Shown one piece after another: positions 35,643 through 46,392 of a stretch of DNA of 64,000 bases (position 1 is the first letter of the stretch; each line of letters begins with the position of its first letter). Under the pieces are notes generated by a model. The model ran no database searches. It was given only the letters and a program-made list of their open reading frames with translations, and was not told the origin of the DNA. A program made the translations under genes and the position numbers. Source of the DNA: Cylicocyclus nassatus (taxonomy: Eukaryota; Nematoda; Chromadorea; Rhabditida; Strongylidae); NCBI GenBank assembly GCA_958299035.1, contig CATQJL010000112.1:17088880-17152879 (forward strand), given 5' to 3'.

Positions 35643-37151
35643 ATGTACATCGTTCTAATTCTGCTCTCGTTGGTCTACGCAGTCGTGCCACAGGATCATG
35701 CTCCTATGCATCTAGGGCTTCATAATTTCAATTCCGTGACCGATTGCGTGTTGGGGCACTGGGGCCTTGTAAGTTTCACCATTTTGACGATATTCTGCTC
35801 GAAAATTTCATGCTTTTCAGAGATACAACAATTATGGATGCTGGTGCGGCAAGGGTGGTTCGGGTACGCCAATCGACAAAATTGACGAGTAAGTAAAACT
35901 ACCAGTATTCGCAGTCATATTCATGAAAGATCACTTCTAGGTGCTGCCGGGCACATGACTGGTGCTACGATGCGGCTATGAAAAGAGGATGCTTCAAAAG
36001 TGAGGTGTATTTCGATGGGTACCAGTGGAGTTGTCAGAAGTTCGGAAATGAGAAGCATGCCATATGTAGCGGTGAGTGATATCGAGTTAGCCGCACGCAT
36101 TCTCAGATTTTTCTTTTCGGGAAATACGCCGTCCTGCTCTGATTATCGCACTTCTCCCACTCAAAGCAGCGGCTCGGCAGAATGGCAACTTTGGGATATT
36201 CATCGTTCTTGGCTACCCCTGAATGAGCTAAGTCCAAGACTGTGCTCTGTAGCCAAAAGATACCAATAGCCCGCTTTTCCAGACGTGAAAAGTGCTGTTT
36301 GGGCGGGTCGCGAAAGTGGCTGCTGCAGCCAACAATCCAATTGCCATCGGGATGGGCACGGTATCTCCACTCATGATCCAATCGCGCTCTAGAGGGCAGG
36401 CATACGCCGACCGCCCATATAGCACTTTTTACGTCTGGAAAAGCAGGTTATTGATATAATTTGTATATGTATACAGTCTTGGACTTAGCTCATCCAGGGG
36501 AGCTGAGAACAATAAATGTTCCAAAGTTGTCATTCTGCCGAGCGGCTGCCTATAAGTTACCCAAGGCGTGACAAGGAGGAGTAAGAAATAGAAGCCAGAA
36601 GATATCATAAGCTCATAGCTATTTGTGCTTCCAAAAAAGTTGAACCGTTCGCACAAAGCGGATTGAGTGGTTTTGCTTGTCAAGATTTGTCAGCCCATCA
36701 AATGTTAAAAGTATAGGGTGAGGTGACGTGAAAAACTAAAATGACCCTAAGAGTTAGAACAATATTCGGTTGCATTCCTTCTTCACTTCAATCCTAGACT
36801 GATTTGTCATTTGATGCAGCAACAAGTGCTCTCAATCCCCGTCATCGAGCGCTAAATGATTTTGTTTCGCGGAGCTAACTAACTCAGAACGAGATGATAA
36901 GAGCAGGAATGAGATAAGTGCGGCGACTTCGTTCAGCACAATCTCCACAAAATTAATCTGCATTTACGTTTTTGTTGTATCAGTTGATATAATCTAGCTT
37001 GGCGTCTGGTATCCTTTCTTTAGATAAGAACAAAGGTTGCCACGCGGCTATTTGCAAATGTGACACTGCATGTGCTGAATGCTGGATGCATGCAACAAAA
37101 TTTTATAAGCTTTCGAAACCCCCATTCTTCGGAAAGCCGGGTTGCCGCTAA
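35643..37151 (+). CDS. Secreted phospholipase A2 (four exons)
   Basis: A calcium-dependent sPLA2, which hydrolyses the sn-2 ester of phospholipids outside the cell. Exons: 35643-35768, 35821-35888, 35941-36071, 37024-37151. Introns are 52, 52 and 952 bases, all GT-AG, and the phases join to 150 codons plus TAA. Residues 1-13 form a hydrophobic signal peptide. The calcium loop is YGCWCGKGG (47-55). The active-site helix is [10 protein letters not shown] (65-74), with His70 and Asp71. KCD (120-122) supplies the second catalytic Asp. Fifteen cysteines suggest a disulfide-rich fold. The upstream ATAG three bases before ATG could be a trans-splice acceptor; this is a guess. AATAAA occurs at 37576. 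Size and motifs fit the PLA2 family; subgroup is not decided. Intron 3 holds a fold-back element. Confidence 0.93.
36166..36549. repeat. Fold-back element in PLA2 intron 3
   Basis: Ends GCAGCGGCTCGGCAGAATG and its complement. The inverse match continues through CTTAGCTCAT/ATGAGCTAAG (36226, 36483) and TTTTCCAGACGT/ACGTCTGGAAAA (36275, 36430), with a centre near 36390. It is a 384-bp palindrome lying wholly inside the intron, so it would not disturb the coding sequence but would fold in the pre-mRNA. Confidence 0.8.
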
Positions 37152-38909
37152 AGGGCAATACGACACACATGGAGAACTGCTCATGGTTACTTAGTCTTCA
37201 AGATATTTCAAATGACTTTCCAAATTTTTCTCTTTTGATGATTGTTTATTCTGCAAACGTTCTTTTTTCAAAATTTCATGCAATGTCTCCTGACCTCCCA
37301 TGATTATTTGCGTGAATGTTTCATGCATAAAATATTTGGCAGCATGTGTTGTAAAGAAGTATTCTACATTTTTTAAGCAGCTATAGACCATACATTTACT
37401 CAAGGAGTCGGATAAACATCTCAGTGCATAAAAAACCTTACTTTTTCTCTTAACAGAAATTGAAAAATCCCAAATCCAAGCTCAGTCTTACAATTCTACA
37501 GATCCCTTCTATTGAATCACTATTTCGAAACTGATCAGACTTATTTATTGATAAAAACTCAAACTCAACCTTTACAATAAATGGGTTTGCCGTTTTTACA
37601 CGATTTTGGGGATAACAGTAAGCGCCGAACTACGAACGAGGAAATGTTTACTTGAAGGGTCTTCCAAACGAATAAGTGAGCGGCCTCGAACCTTGGCGTA
37701 GGCCTAGCTAAGATCAAAAAAAGCCAGACGCTTGGTTTCTGGCTATTTTCGTAATGTTAGCAATTCTCTGTTGCCCTCGGCGACGATTGTAGCGGTAAAC
37801 AAGACACATCGGAAACAACTCGCCATGAATGCTGTTTTCATTCTTTGACCTTACGAGCAATACGAATTTCACAAAAATCGACCACTTCCCTTCAGCTCTG
37901 TCGAGCACATCAATACTACGTCCTTGATTTAGGCGAAAGAAAGACTGGACAGAAGGACGTGCTAGACTGAGCTGCAACCCCATCCTATATAGTGAAAGAA
38001 AACGAATTTGCAAAGGCCTGCAGTAATGCTCGCCCAGTTCAGATGATCTGAACTGAGGGTCTTTGCGAATATTTGAGGCCTGTAGCGAGCAATCCCTCGT
38101 ATTATGAGAATGCTTCGTGACTTATCAATGAGCATCGGGGCAGGTGCTGTGCTCTTACCTGATTTCTGTAAGAGCAGCGTCCGTTTCGAGATGGTCATAC
38201 TAGGTCATACTAGCAAGTCATACTAGCACCGCTTTCTTCTAGTCCACAAACATGGGTTTGAAATTTTACTTGAATTAAGTATTTGAACTCGAAAAATGCA
38301 CAAGCCATGACGATGAATTGAAGTATTAGGTTGTTAACTAAGACCAATCGATTTCGTAGTTTTTTTCATATCATGTGGATTAAGTATGAGCTACCAACTG
38401 GCACAAACCGCTGCTTGATAACAAAGTAGAACGACTGCAAGCATTTTTCGAAAACTATTGAGGTTCGAGGATTCATTGGACTGTGAGCAACAATGAAGCG
38501 ATTCGCGACCTAGAACACGCACAACAATCCGAAATTATATCGATTTGTTGCCAGAAGTTGATTTATCTAGACCAATGTATGGAATGGAATTTGATGATGA
38601 GTCGACTGGCGCTTTGACGAAGTTGAACGAGTGGCTGTACGCAAGGTTGCTGGAGGACAAGAGTTCGAAACCTCACCTCGGATCTGGCCGAGAGTTTGCA
38701 TTTCCTGTTCGACTTGTCGAACAAGAGTATCGCTATTCTCATTTCATAAATTCGTCGTAATAATCTCACAAAAAGGGCCTACGACGTAAAGTCAGTAACG
38801 TTTTCTGATCATGGGATAACTCCTAAACCAAGCGTTTCAACCCCACACTGTGATGAAGTAACATTTTCCTGTCACCTACCGATACCTACTGTAACCATTA
38901 CCCTGACTT
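37152..38909. other. Unassigned spacer downstream of PLA2
   Basis: No second gene is supported. Open frames at 37714-38013 (-), 37962-38198 (-) and 38545-38760 (+) have no recognised domain. A small direct repeat, TCATACTAG, occurs three times at 38195-38226. Confidence 0.4.
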
Positions 38910-38919
38910 CAGAATTTGG

Positions 38920-39272
38920 TGTTAACCAATACTGGATGCCACTACGTTGAAGGAATTGTTTATTCGGGAAACAATTCCAGTGGAATATAGATTTGGCGAG
39001 ACGAGTCCAGAAGTGAGCATCCAGGTCTATTTATGCCACTATTTTGGGCGTGGCAACCTAGATGCTTCCTTCTGGCAAACAATAGTATCATACAGGTATC
39101 ACTCGAAAATTATTGATGCTTACATGAAAGTAATAGCCGCCAAGTGTGCTATCAAGCAGCAATGGGGGGTGACCTTGGCGGCTTAAGTGTTCCACGCTAG
39201 GATGGTTTGTCAACGACAAGAATAATATACAATGTAAAATAATGGTCGATAATTATTCTATTATTATCGACA
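38920..39272 (-). repeat. BEL LTR 1 (3' LTR of unit A)
   Basis: 353 bp, TG...CA in sense orientation (starts TGTCGATAATAATAG, ends GGTTAACA). Differs from LTR 2 by one base seen by eye (38931, C for T). Confidence 0.9.
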
Positions 39273-39885
39273 AAACGGTGCTACCATCGTGCTGAGGATT
39301 GCGAAGCAGTCTTCTTCTTCTTCTTTGGTTATGCATTCTATGCGGCGAGTGGGTCAATGTTGCTCGCGTCGATTGAGCCAATGTGGACCGTGGAACCATA
39401 TGTGATCTTGGGCTTCCGTCCGTGAGAGGCCCCGTGTTGCATAATCGGCAACATTTTCTTCAGTGGGGACGTGATGGAAGTGAACATGTTGGTACTGTTC
39501 AAGACGTTCTCTGGTCAATTGTACCTTTTGCGTCAATGTGGTAACAAGAGACGGAAGTCGTTTCTTGGAGTGGATCCAAGCGAGGGCTATAGTAGAGTCA
39601 CTGAAGAGATTTATCTTGTCGAACTTCAAGCCGCTCTTGGTAACGATGTATTCCAGCATATTCATGCCAATGAATATGGCTAAGAGCTCAAGCTTGGGGA
39701 TTGTTTGGGTTGTTTCAATGGGAGCTACCTTTGACTTTGCACTATACAGTCTTGTGTAGTGTTGTTCTTCATCCGTTTCAGTCGTGATATAAGCTGCACA
39801 GGCATAGACTCTCTTTGAACTATCGACGAACATCGAAAGTGTGCGGGTTTTGCATCCTTCTTGTTGTGTTACTCGTCTTGGTAAT
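39196..39885. repeat. 690-bp tandem duplication, first unit (A)
   Basis: Together with 39886-40575 this is a head-to-tail repeat of 690 bases, without differences seen by eye. The unit spans the last 77 bases of the LTR (sense 5' edge) and 613 bases of internal DNA, so the second unit has a stranded LTR piece at 39886-39962 inside the element. Confidence 0.9.
39354..39833 (-). pseudogene. Duplicated RNase H C-terminal end, unit A
   Basis: 159 codons identical to the C-terminal part of the RNase H at 40044. It is a by-product of the 690-base duplication and lacks the start of the domain. Confidence 0.8.
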
Positions 39886-40575
39886 GCTAGGATGGTTTGT
39901 CAACGACAAGAATAATATACAATGTAAAATAATGGTCGATAATTATTCTATTATTATCGACAAAACGGTGCTACCATCGTGCTGAGGATTGCGAAGCAGT
40001 CTTCTTCTTCTTCTTTGGTTATGCATTCTATGCGGCGAGTGGGTCAATGTTGCTCGCGTCGATTGAGCCAATGTGGACCGTGGAACCATATGTGATCTTG
40101 GGCTTCCGTCCGTGAGAGGCCCCGTGTTGCATAATCGGCAACATTTTCTTCAGTGGGGACGTGATGGAAGTGAACATGTTGGTACTGTTCAAGACGTTCT
40201 CTGGTCAATTGTACCTTTTGCGTCAATGTGGTAACAAGAGACGGAAGTCGTTTCTTGGAGTGGATCCAAGCGAGGGCTATAGTAGAGTCACTGAAGAGAT
40301 TTATCTTGTCGAACTTCAAGCCGCTCTTGGTAACGATGTATTCCAGCATATTCATGCCAATGAATATGGCTAAGAGCTCAAGCTTGGGGATTGTTTGGGT
40401 TGTTTCAATGGGAGCTACCTTTGACTTTGCACTATACAGTCTTGTGTAGTGTTGTTCTTCATCCGTTTCAGTCGTGATATAAGCTGCACAGGCATAGACT
40501 CTCTTTGAACTATCGACGAACATCGAAAGTGTGCGGGTTTTGCATCCTTCTTGTTGTGTTACTCGTCTTGGTAAT
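39886..40575. repeat. 690-bp tandem duplication, second unit (A)
   Basis: Identical by eye to 39196-39885. It carries the complete end of the RNase H frame. Confidence 0.9.
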
Positions 40576-40673
40576 GTCACGGAGAAGTTAGTCATGCTCT
40601 TCACAATTGTGCTCCAGATCTCGCAGTCCTCTTTCGATAACTGATCGTCCCATCCTAACTTCTTCTTATGCAA
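40044..40673 (-). CDS. BEL RNase H, unit A
   Basis: 209 codons. It begins in the Pao RT connection (KKKLGWDDQLSKEDCEIW). The RNase H fold follows: MFVDSSKRVYACAAY, IPKLELLAIFIGM, NLFSDSTIALAWI and NVADYATRG supply the acidic residues of the active site. It ends soon after HWLNRREQH. In complete Pao elements an integrase follows, but here a 77-base LTR piece and a second copy of the RNase H end come next. Confidence 0.85.
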   Translation of the reverse strand: MHKKKLGWDDQLSKEDCEIWSTIVKSMTNFSVTLPRRVTQQEGCKTRTLSMFVDSSKRVYACAAYITTETDEEQHYTRLYSAKSKVAPIETTQTIPKLELLAIFIGMNMLEYIVTKSGLKFDKINLFSDSTIALAWIHSKKRLPSLVTTLTQKVQLTRERLEQYQHVHFHHVPTEENVADYATRGLSRTEAQDHIWFHGPHWLNRREQH

Positions 40674-40720
40674 GTCTTGAAGGAAGGTTTTTGCGTTGGT
40701 GAGGAGAGGCGTAAGTAATC

Positions 40721-41263
40721 CTAACGGATCGAAACAAAGTCCATTATCTGGCTGAGAACGAAACGTTTGGTAGTTTGTGTTTGCGTTTTCGAGGCGCAGA
40801 CAAGACTTAAATGGTCGACGTTGCTGTGCCAGTTTAGTCCTAGCACTTTTATGGCATTGGAAGCAGCTCTATCTTGCGACGGGATTTTGTCGTTCACTTC
40901 AGGACAGTTGGAAAGGTAATCCCGGAGATTCATTCCAACTTTGCCGAACACGTCTTTGGATTCGAGATATTTCGCAAAGAGGTCTTCCTCGGTTTTCCCT
41001 TCCAGTATCACATTGTCCACATAAAGCATATCCGATATCTCTCGAAACGTATCGCTTGTGAAGGATTCAAGATGCTTCAAAAGTGCCTGATTCAGTATTG
41101 CTGGTCCAGCGTTGATTCCGAATGGTACTCGACAAAACCTGTAGTATTTGATATTACTACCCATAGGCGGTTTCGAAGTGTCGTTCATCCATAAAAATCT
41201 TGTTGCGTCTCTGTGTTCTTTTGGTAGTTGAATCTGCAGGAAGGCTTTTTGGATGTCAGCCAC
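40721..41263 (-). CDS. BEL reverse transcriptase, palm segment, unit A
   Basis: Continues the RT: ADIQKAFLQIQL, RFLWMND, YRFCRVPFGINAGP and then LYVDNVILEG. The last is the position of the catalytic YxDD pair, and here the second Asp is Asn (YVDN). If this reading is right, polymerase activity would be lost or strongly reduced. A one-base frameshift near 40735, within the FDPLG motif, separates this from the RNase H frame. Met at 41263 is the first one after the MITE and not a real start. Confidence 0.8.
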   Translation of the reverse strand: MADIQKAFLQIQLPKEHRDATRFLWMNDTSKPPMGSNIKYYRFCRVPFGINAGPAILNQALLKHLESFTSDTFREISDMLYVDNVILEGKTEEDLFAKYLESKDVFGKVGMNLRDYLSNCPEVNDKIPSQDRAASNAIKVLGLNWHSNVDHLSLVCASKTQTQTTKRFVLSQIMDFVSIR

Positions 41264-41277
41264 CTGTCAGTCACCAT

Positions 41278-41866
41278 CTCAGATAATCGCCGGGGGCAGG
41301 CGGTCCGCAAACTCGCGCTTTTCTGCAGGCGGTCAGCAGAATTTTGGGGCGTGGCCAAACCTTCAGCGGGCGGCACTTCCTTTACGGTCACATATTCTGC
41401 CAGCGGGCAGCAATACAGCATTTTTTGCAAGCGCTCGGCAAATAATTTCTTTCAGCGAGCGCTGTCCAAACTTTCAGCAAGCGCTCGGACTCTTTTTAGG
41501 CATTTTCGGGCCTACGTCGAGCGCAGGTAAGACTCTGTGTGGCAGAGGTGTCACCGTTGGTTTAATTACTCAAGTTTGAGGTACTTTCTCTCAGCGGAAA
41601 GTACCTGAGGGTTGCGCGGTCCTCCACAAAGGATCGTGCGGCCCTCGAAATTTTTGCATATTCTAGCGGAAAGTCCGCGAGAATGCGGCCACTGCGCCGC
41701 AGCTAATCCATAAAAAACCGCGATTGTTCTTCAAGCATTCGTCTTTAATTTCGCCAACTTTCTTCCAAATTTCTGCAAGCCGGACCGCAAAAAATCAACG
41801 AACTATTTTTCCGGTGCGCGCTTGCTCAAAATTCGCATGGCCGCCTGCCCCCGGCGGTTATCTGAG
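41278..41866. mobile_element. 589-bp MITE in RT, unit A
   Basis: Ends CTCAGATAATCGCCGGGGGC and the complement of CTCAGATAACCGCCGGGGGC. Same family and length as 46393-46981, reversed. A possible 2-base duplication (AT) is at the borders. An added GTGACTGACAG beside the right coding edge looks like a small local duplication. Confidence 0.8.
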
Positions 41867-42291
41867 ATGGCGTTGTCGTAAGTTCGGAATTTCAGTAGGA
41901 TGTCGAAGATGCAGGAGGTAAGGGAATACCCTTGATGGATGACGTCATTTAGGCTCAACTCTCCTTTGGCGCGTGATGATGCATCGAACACAATGAGTTG
42001 AGTGCTTTTTCCTGGGGTCCAAACATGACGATGCGGCAAGTAGAACGTTGTTATGCCACATGCTTCATGTTCTTGTACTTCCTCGATTATTCCTTGTTGA
42101 CTGTAATCTTGCAGAGCCGCACTATACAAGCTCATCTTTTCTGAGTCGTTCTGCAAGAGGCGAATCAACGCTTGAAGGCGTTTGACTGCAACATTGAAAT
42201 TGTTTTTCAGCTTGGAGACGTTGTCCAGGAACGGAAATCCGGCTGTGATTCTACCGTTTCCAATCGAGATCGTACTTCTATATTTTTCCAT
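41867..42291 (-). pseudogene. BEL reverse transcriptase, fingers segment, unit A
   Basis: Shows FPFLDNVSKLKNNFNVAVKR, LYSAALQDYSQQGIIEEV, FYLPHRHVW and STQLIVFDASSRAKGELSLN, the characteristic Pao RT opening, in which FDASS carries the first catalytic Asp. It is cut off by the MITE at 41278-41866. Confidence 0.85.
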
Positions 42292-42781
42292 AAATTGTAG
42301 AACGGCTTCTTCATCGCTGTCTTTGTCAACTTTGATGCCGAGGGATTCAAGCTCATAAGATTCTTGATGTCTTGCTTGTACTCCTCCTTAGCGTTGTTGA
42401 TGACGGGGGTCGCGACGAGAATCGTATTGGAGTGAATGGAAGTGTCGGTTCCGTTAATTGAACTTTTTCCGGAGATTGCATAGCCAAATACCGTTGGTGT
42501 GAGAATCAGACCCGATGGTAATGTTATGCAACAGCGATCCCGCAGTATGAAGTTGTCGATGAGATCCTGTCCAATGAGAATGTCTGGAGTGACTATTTTG
42601 TCTTCAAGAGTAGTTTGGGCTACTTTGATTTTCTCCCTTCGAATGAATCTTCTGTCGTTAACACTTAATTTCGCTGTGTTCATCGCAGAGGTCAGTGGAG
42701 TCTTCGTGTGTATAGCAATATTCTTTATTGCTTGTCCGCTTATGGAATTCTTTAGCGTGAATGAAACTTCGTCGGAATTGA
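42207..42781 (-). pseudogene. BEL protease C-half and RT N-edge, unit A
   Basis: Directly after the fold-back the protease frame continues (ESFNSDEVSFTLKN, then VTPDILIGQDLIDNFIL, the typical IGxD of Pao proteases). A frameshift near 42345 moves the remainder to the frame used at 42291, so the last 40 residues of this open stretch are out of register. Confidence 0.75.
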
Positions 42782-42789
42782 AGCTTTCG

Positions 42790-45700
42790 CATACATGTGA
42801 AAAGGCGATAATGTGTTCCTGCCCCCTTCACCCCAGGGCCGGAACCCAGCTGACCCCCCTTCACCCATGGCCGATGAGGAAGTGAAGGTGAGACTAAGAC
42901 ATTAACATTTTAAGCAAAATTATAAAACTATCCACATTATTAAAATTGAATTTAGTAATATTTTAATTCCTAATATCATTAATATGGTCATCAAAAAGCT
43001 ATTTGCAGGCTCACTGAGAAGTACATCGGAGATTTGCCGCCTATTTTTCACTTCTAGAGAACGATGAAAAAGCCTAGAGAAAAGTTTACGTGTGAAGCCT
43101 TTGTGTATATATGCCAATGAAGTTATTACTCACGTATTTGCTGAAATGATAAGTGAAATAATAAATGAACTTTGACGATCGGTGCGCAGTTAAATTGCAT
43201 TCTTTTTAAGAGGTATAAATTTTATAAGCAGATGGCGGAATCCGTGTAAAGTCACTGAATGATTCCTTAAAGAGTCATTGTTCCAACTTTTAGTATCATT
43301 TCTAAACTCCGAAAGAGATCATAACATTTTCTAGAAAAGCAGGTGCAACAGAGGCACCTATTACATCGAAGAGTTGGTGTAATCAGGGTTAGACTTACTG
43401 TCAAAATGTTATAGCTACGAGGATCGTGGAGTTCTACAATCCGCCTACTTGGACGATGATGAAAGAGGAAAGCAGCCAGAGATGCATTTTTCCACCTTAA
43501 AGCACTATACAGGAGGAGAAGGACAATTGTATACGATCACTGCGTGATAATTCTGAAAAAAATTTTGTTTTCAATCGAAGAAGATTAATATAAAAGATCT
43601 TAGAAGGAGAACTCAGTCATAATTAGCCTATTCTAGTTTAGAAGTCTACTTTCCATCCGCTTTCAGAAAACATACAGCTTGCCAGGAAAAAGAGGGTTTT
43701 TCCTGTTAAATAGAAATAGTTCTAGTCATTTTTCCAAAATTGTAGAATTTTTCTATAAAAAATTGTAGATTTTTGATATGAGAAGATAAGAGAGTCTCTA
43801 GCCATACATTGAATTACTCTTGTTGAACGCTTCCAGAAAACATATAGCTTACCAAGAAAGAAAGGATTTTTCTGTATTGTGAAGGCGGTCGCAATTGTTT
43901 TTCTAAAATTAAGGAAATTTTTTTTATAAAAAATCATAACTCTACTATACGAAAAGCTAGAAGAGTGCTTTGCACTCTATTGGAATCCCCTCGTCGTCCG
44001 CTTTCAGGAAATATACAGTATGCCAGGAAAAAAGAGGATTTTCCTATCGGGTGAAAGGGGTCGCCGTCTACTTTCCGGAATTAAGCCAATTTTTAATTTT
44101 AAAAAATCATAACAAATTTATACGAGAAGCTGGGAGATTGATTAGGTGTTTATTGAATTCCTCTCGTCGTCCGCTTTCAGAAAATATATAGGTTGTAGGG
44201 AGAGGGATGCTAAACGTACGTGGTGAAAGGGGAGGGAACATGGTGTAATGGAAATCTTCCTTTCTGTACTCAAAAAGCGTCGTTTTAAGGAGCTAAAGGA
44301 ACATGCCCATTATACCATGTTCCCTCCCCTTTCACCACGTACTTTCAGCATCCCTCTCCCTACAACCTATATATTTTCTGAAAGCGGACGACGAGAGGAA
44401 TTCAATAAACACCTAACCAATCTCCCAGCTTCTCATATAAATTTGTTATGATTTTTTAAAGTTAAAAATTGGGTTAATTCCGGAAAATAGACGGCGACCC
44501 CTTTCACCCGATAGGAAAATCCTTTTTCCTGGCAAACTGTATATTTCCTGAAAGCGGACGACGAGGGGATTCCAATAGAGTGCAAAGCACTCTTCTAGCT
44601 TTTCGTATAGTAAAGTTATGATTTTTTATAAAAAAAATTTCCTTAATTTTAGAAAAACAATTGCGACCACCTTCACAATACAGGAAAATCCTTTCTTCCT
44701 TGGTAAGTTATATGTTTTCTGGAAGCTTTAAACAAGAGTAATTCAATGTATGGCTAGAGACTCTCTTATCTTCTCATATCAAAAATCTACAATTTTTTAA
44801 TAGAAAAATTCTACAATTTTGGAAAAATGACTAAAACTATTTCTATTTAGCAGGAAAAGTTTTCTGAAAGCGGATGGAAAGTAGACTTCTAAACTAGAAT
44901 AATTCTAATTATGACTGAGTTCTCCTTCTAAGATCTTTTATATTTCTCAATCTTCTTCGATGGAAAACAAAATTTTTTTCAGAATAATCACGCAGTGATC
45001 ATATACGATTGTCCTTCTCCTCTTGCATAGTGCTCCAAGGTGAATGCATCTCTGGCTGCTTCATCCCTATCATCGTCCAAGTAGGCGGATTGTAGAACTC
45101 CACGATCCTCGTAGCTATAACATTTTGACAGTAAGTCTAACCCTGATTACACCAACTCTTCGATGTAATAGGTGCCTCTGTTGCACCTGCTTCTCTAGAA
45201 AATGTTACGATCTCTTTCGGAGTTTAAAAATAATATTAAAAGTTGGAACAATGACTCTTTAAGGAATCATTCAATGACTTTACACGGATTCCGCCATCTG
45301 CTTAGAAAATTTATACCTCTTAAAAAAATGCAATTTAACTGCGCACCGATCATCAAAGTTCATTTATTATTTCACTTATTATTTCAGCAAATACGTGAGT
45401 AATAACTTCATTGGCGTATATACACAAAGGCTTCACACGTAAATTTTTCTCCAGGCTTTTTCATCGTTCTCTAGAAGTGGACAATAGGCGGCAAATTTCC
45501 GATGTACTTCTCAGTGAGCCTGCAAGTAAGTTTTGACAATCATAATAATAATATTCAGAATCAACATGTCACTAAATTTGATTTTAATGATGCCGATAGT
45601 TTTATAATTTTGCTTAAAATGTTGATTTCTTAGTCTCACTTCTTCCAGTTTTTCTTCTTCGAATTTCAGCGGATAAAACCCAATAATCGACTTTAACCCG

Positions 45701-45930
45701 GTTTGGCTACAATTTCACTTGATGCATGTGAATGAAAAGAACATGAGAAGCAATGATGACGAACATTGCCCCCCCCTCCCCGGTCGACGCATCTCCACGG
45801 CCGCGGCCGCTCCCCCCCCCCCCTCCCCCCCCCCCCCAGCGGCCCTCATACCCCCTTCACCCTGGGGAGGCGGGACCCCTATGACCCCCTTCACCCTGGA
45901 AAGGCCATGTTCCCCCTTTGCACACGTATG
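42790..45930. mobile_element. CATA fold-back element, copy 3, in BEL protease (unit A)
   Basis: 3141 bp with ends CATACATGTGAAAAGG and the complement of CATACGTGTGCAAAGG. An exact 8-bp duplication, AGCTTTCG, flanks it (42782-42789, 45931-45938). The body is a long palindrome centred near 44265. For example, the GGCGGAATCCGTGTAAAGTC phrase at 43225 is mirrored at about 45280. Each arm holds about four diverged modules with AAAATCATAAC, GAGAAGCTGGGAG, CGCTTTCAGAAAATATATAG and GTGAAAGGGG. Subterminal CCAGGGTGAAGGGGGTCA is shared with copy 1. It interrupts the BEL protease. Confidence 0.9.
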
Positions 45931-45938
45931 AGCTTTCG

Positions 45939-46392
45939 GCTTTTCCTCCAAATCCGCTGACAGTGAAGTCCGAAGTCCCGATTACGGGGAGTTGCAGATC
46001 GACGCTTTTCTCAGTTGTGATGAAGCTTTTCTGTGCTCCTGTATCAAAGAATATTGTGACCATCTCGTAGTCCATTGTATTGGAATTGAATGCCAGAGCT
46101 GTCGCTGTCATCAGCACGTATTGTTTCTTCTCCATTTCGGGGCGGCAGATAATTTCAGCGTTTTGTGAGGTTTTTGTTCTGCCTGGTCGTTTTATGTCAT
46201 TGAATCGCGGCTGTGTCGTTGGTGTAGCCGACGAATTCGTTGGAAAGCGATCGGCCATGCAGAGTGCAGAATGGTGATCCTTGCTGCATTTGGGGCAGGG
46301 TCCCAATGTCTTACACTCGCTTGAGCGGTGGCTTTGGTCGAAACACTTCCAGCACACTTTTCGCTTAGCTGCTTCACTTCGACGTACATCTG
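45939..46392 (-). pseudogene. BEL zinc knuckle and protease N-half, unit A
   Basis: Downstream of the MITE the frame resumes with KVCWKCFDQSHRSSEC and CPKCSKDHHSALC, Cys-His nucleic-acid-binding knuckles of Pao type. An aspartic protease then begins: FFDTGAQKSFIT carries the catalytic Asp-Thr-Gly. The frame runs into the 3.1-kb fold-back element at 45930, which cuts the protease in two. Confidence 0.85.

Noticed and set aside
38545..38760. Possible transposase fragment upstream of the BEL array
   Set aside because: No catalytic motif or inverted ends; no family recognised.
41228..41579. Plus-strand open frames over the 589-bp MITE
   Set aside because: They lie across the MITE and antisense to RT, and repeat wherever the MITE occurs.
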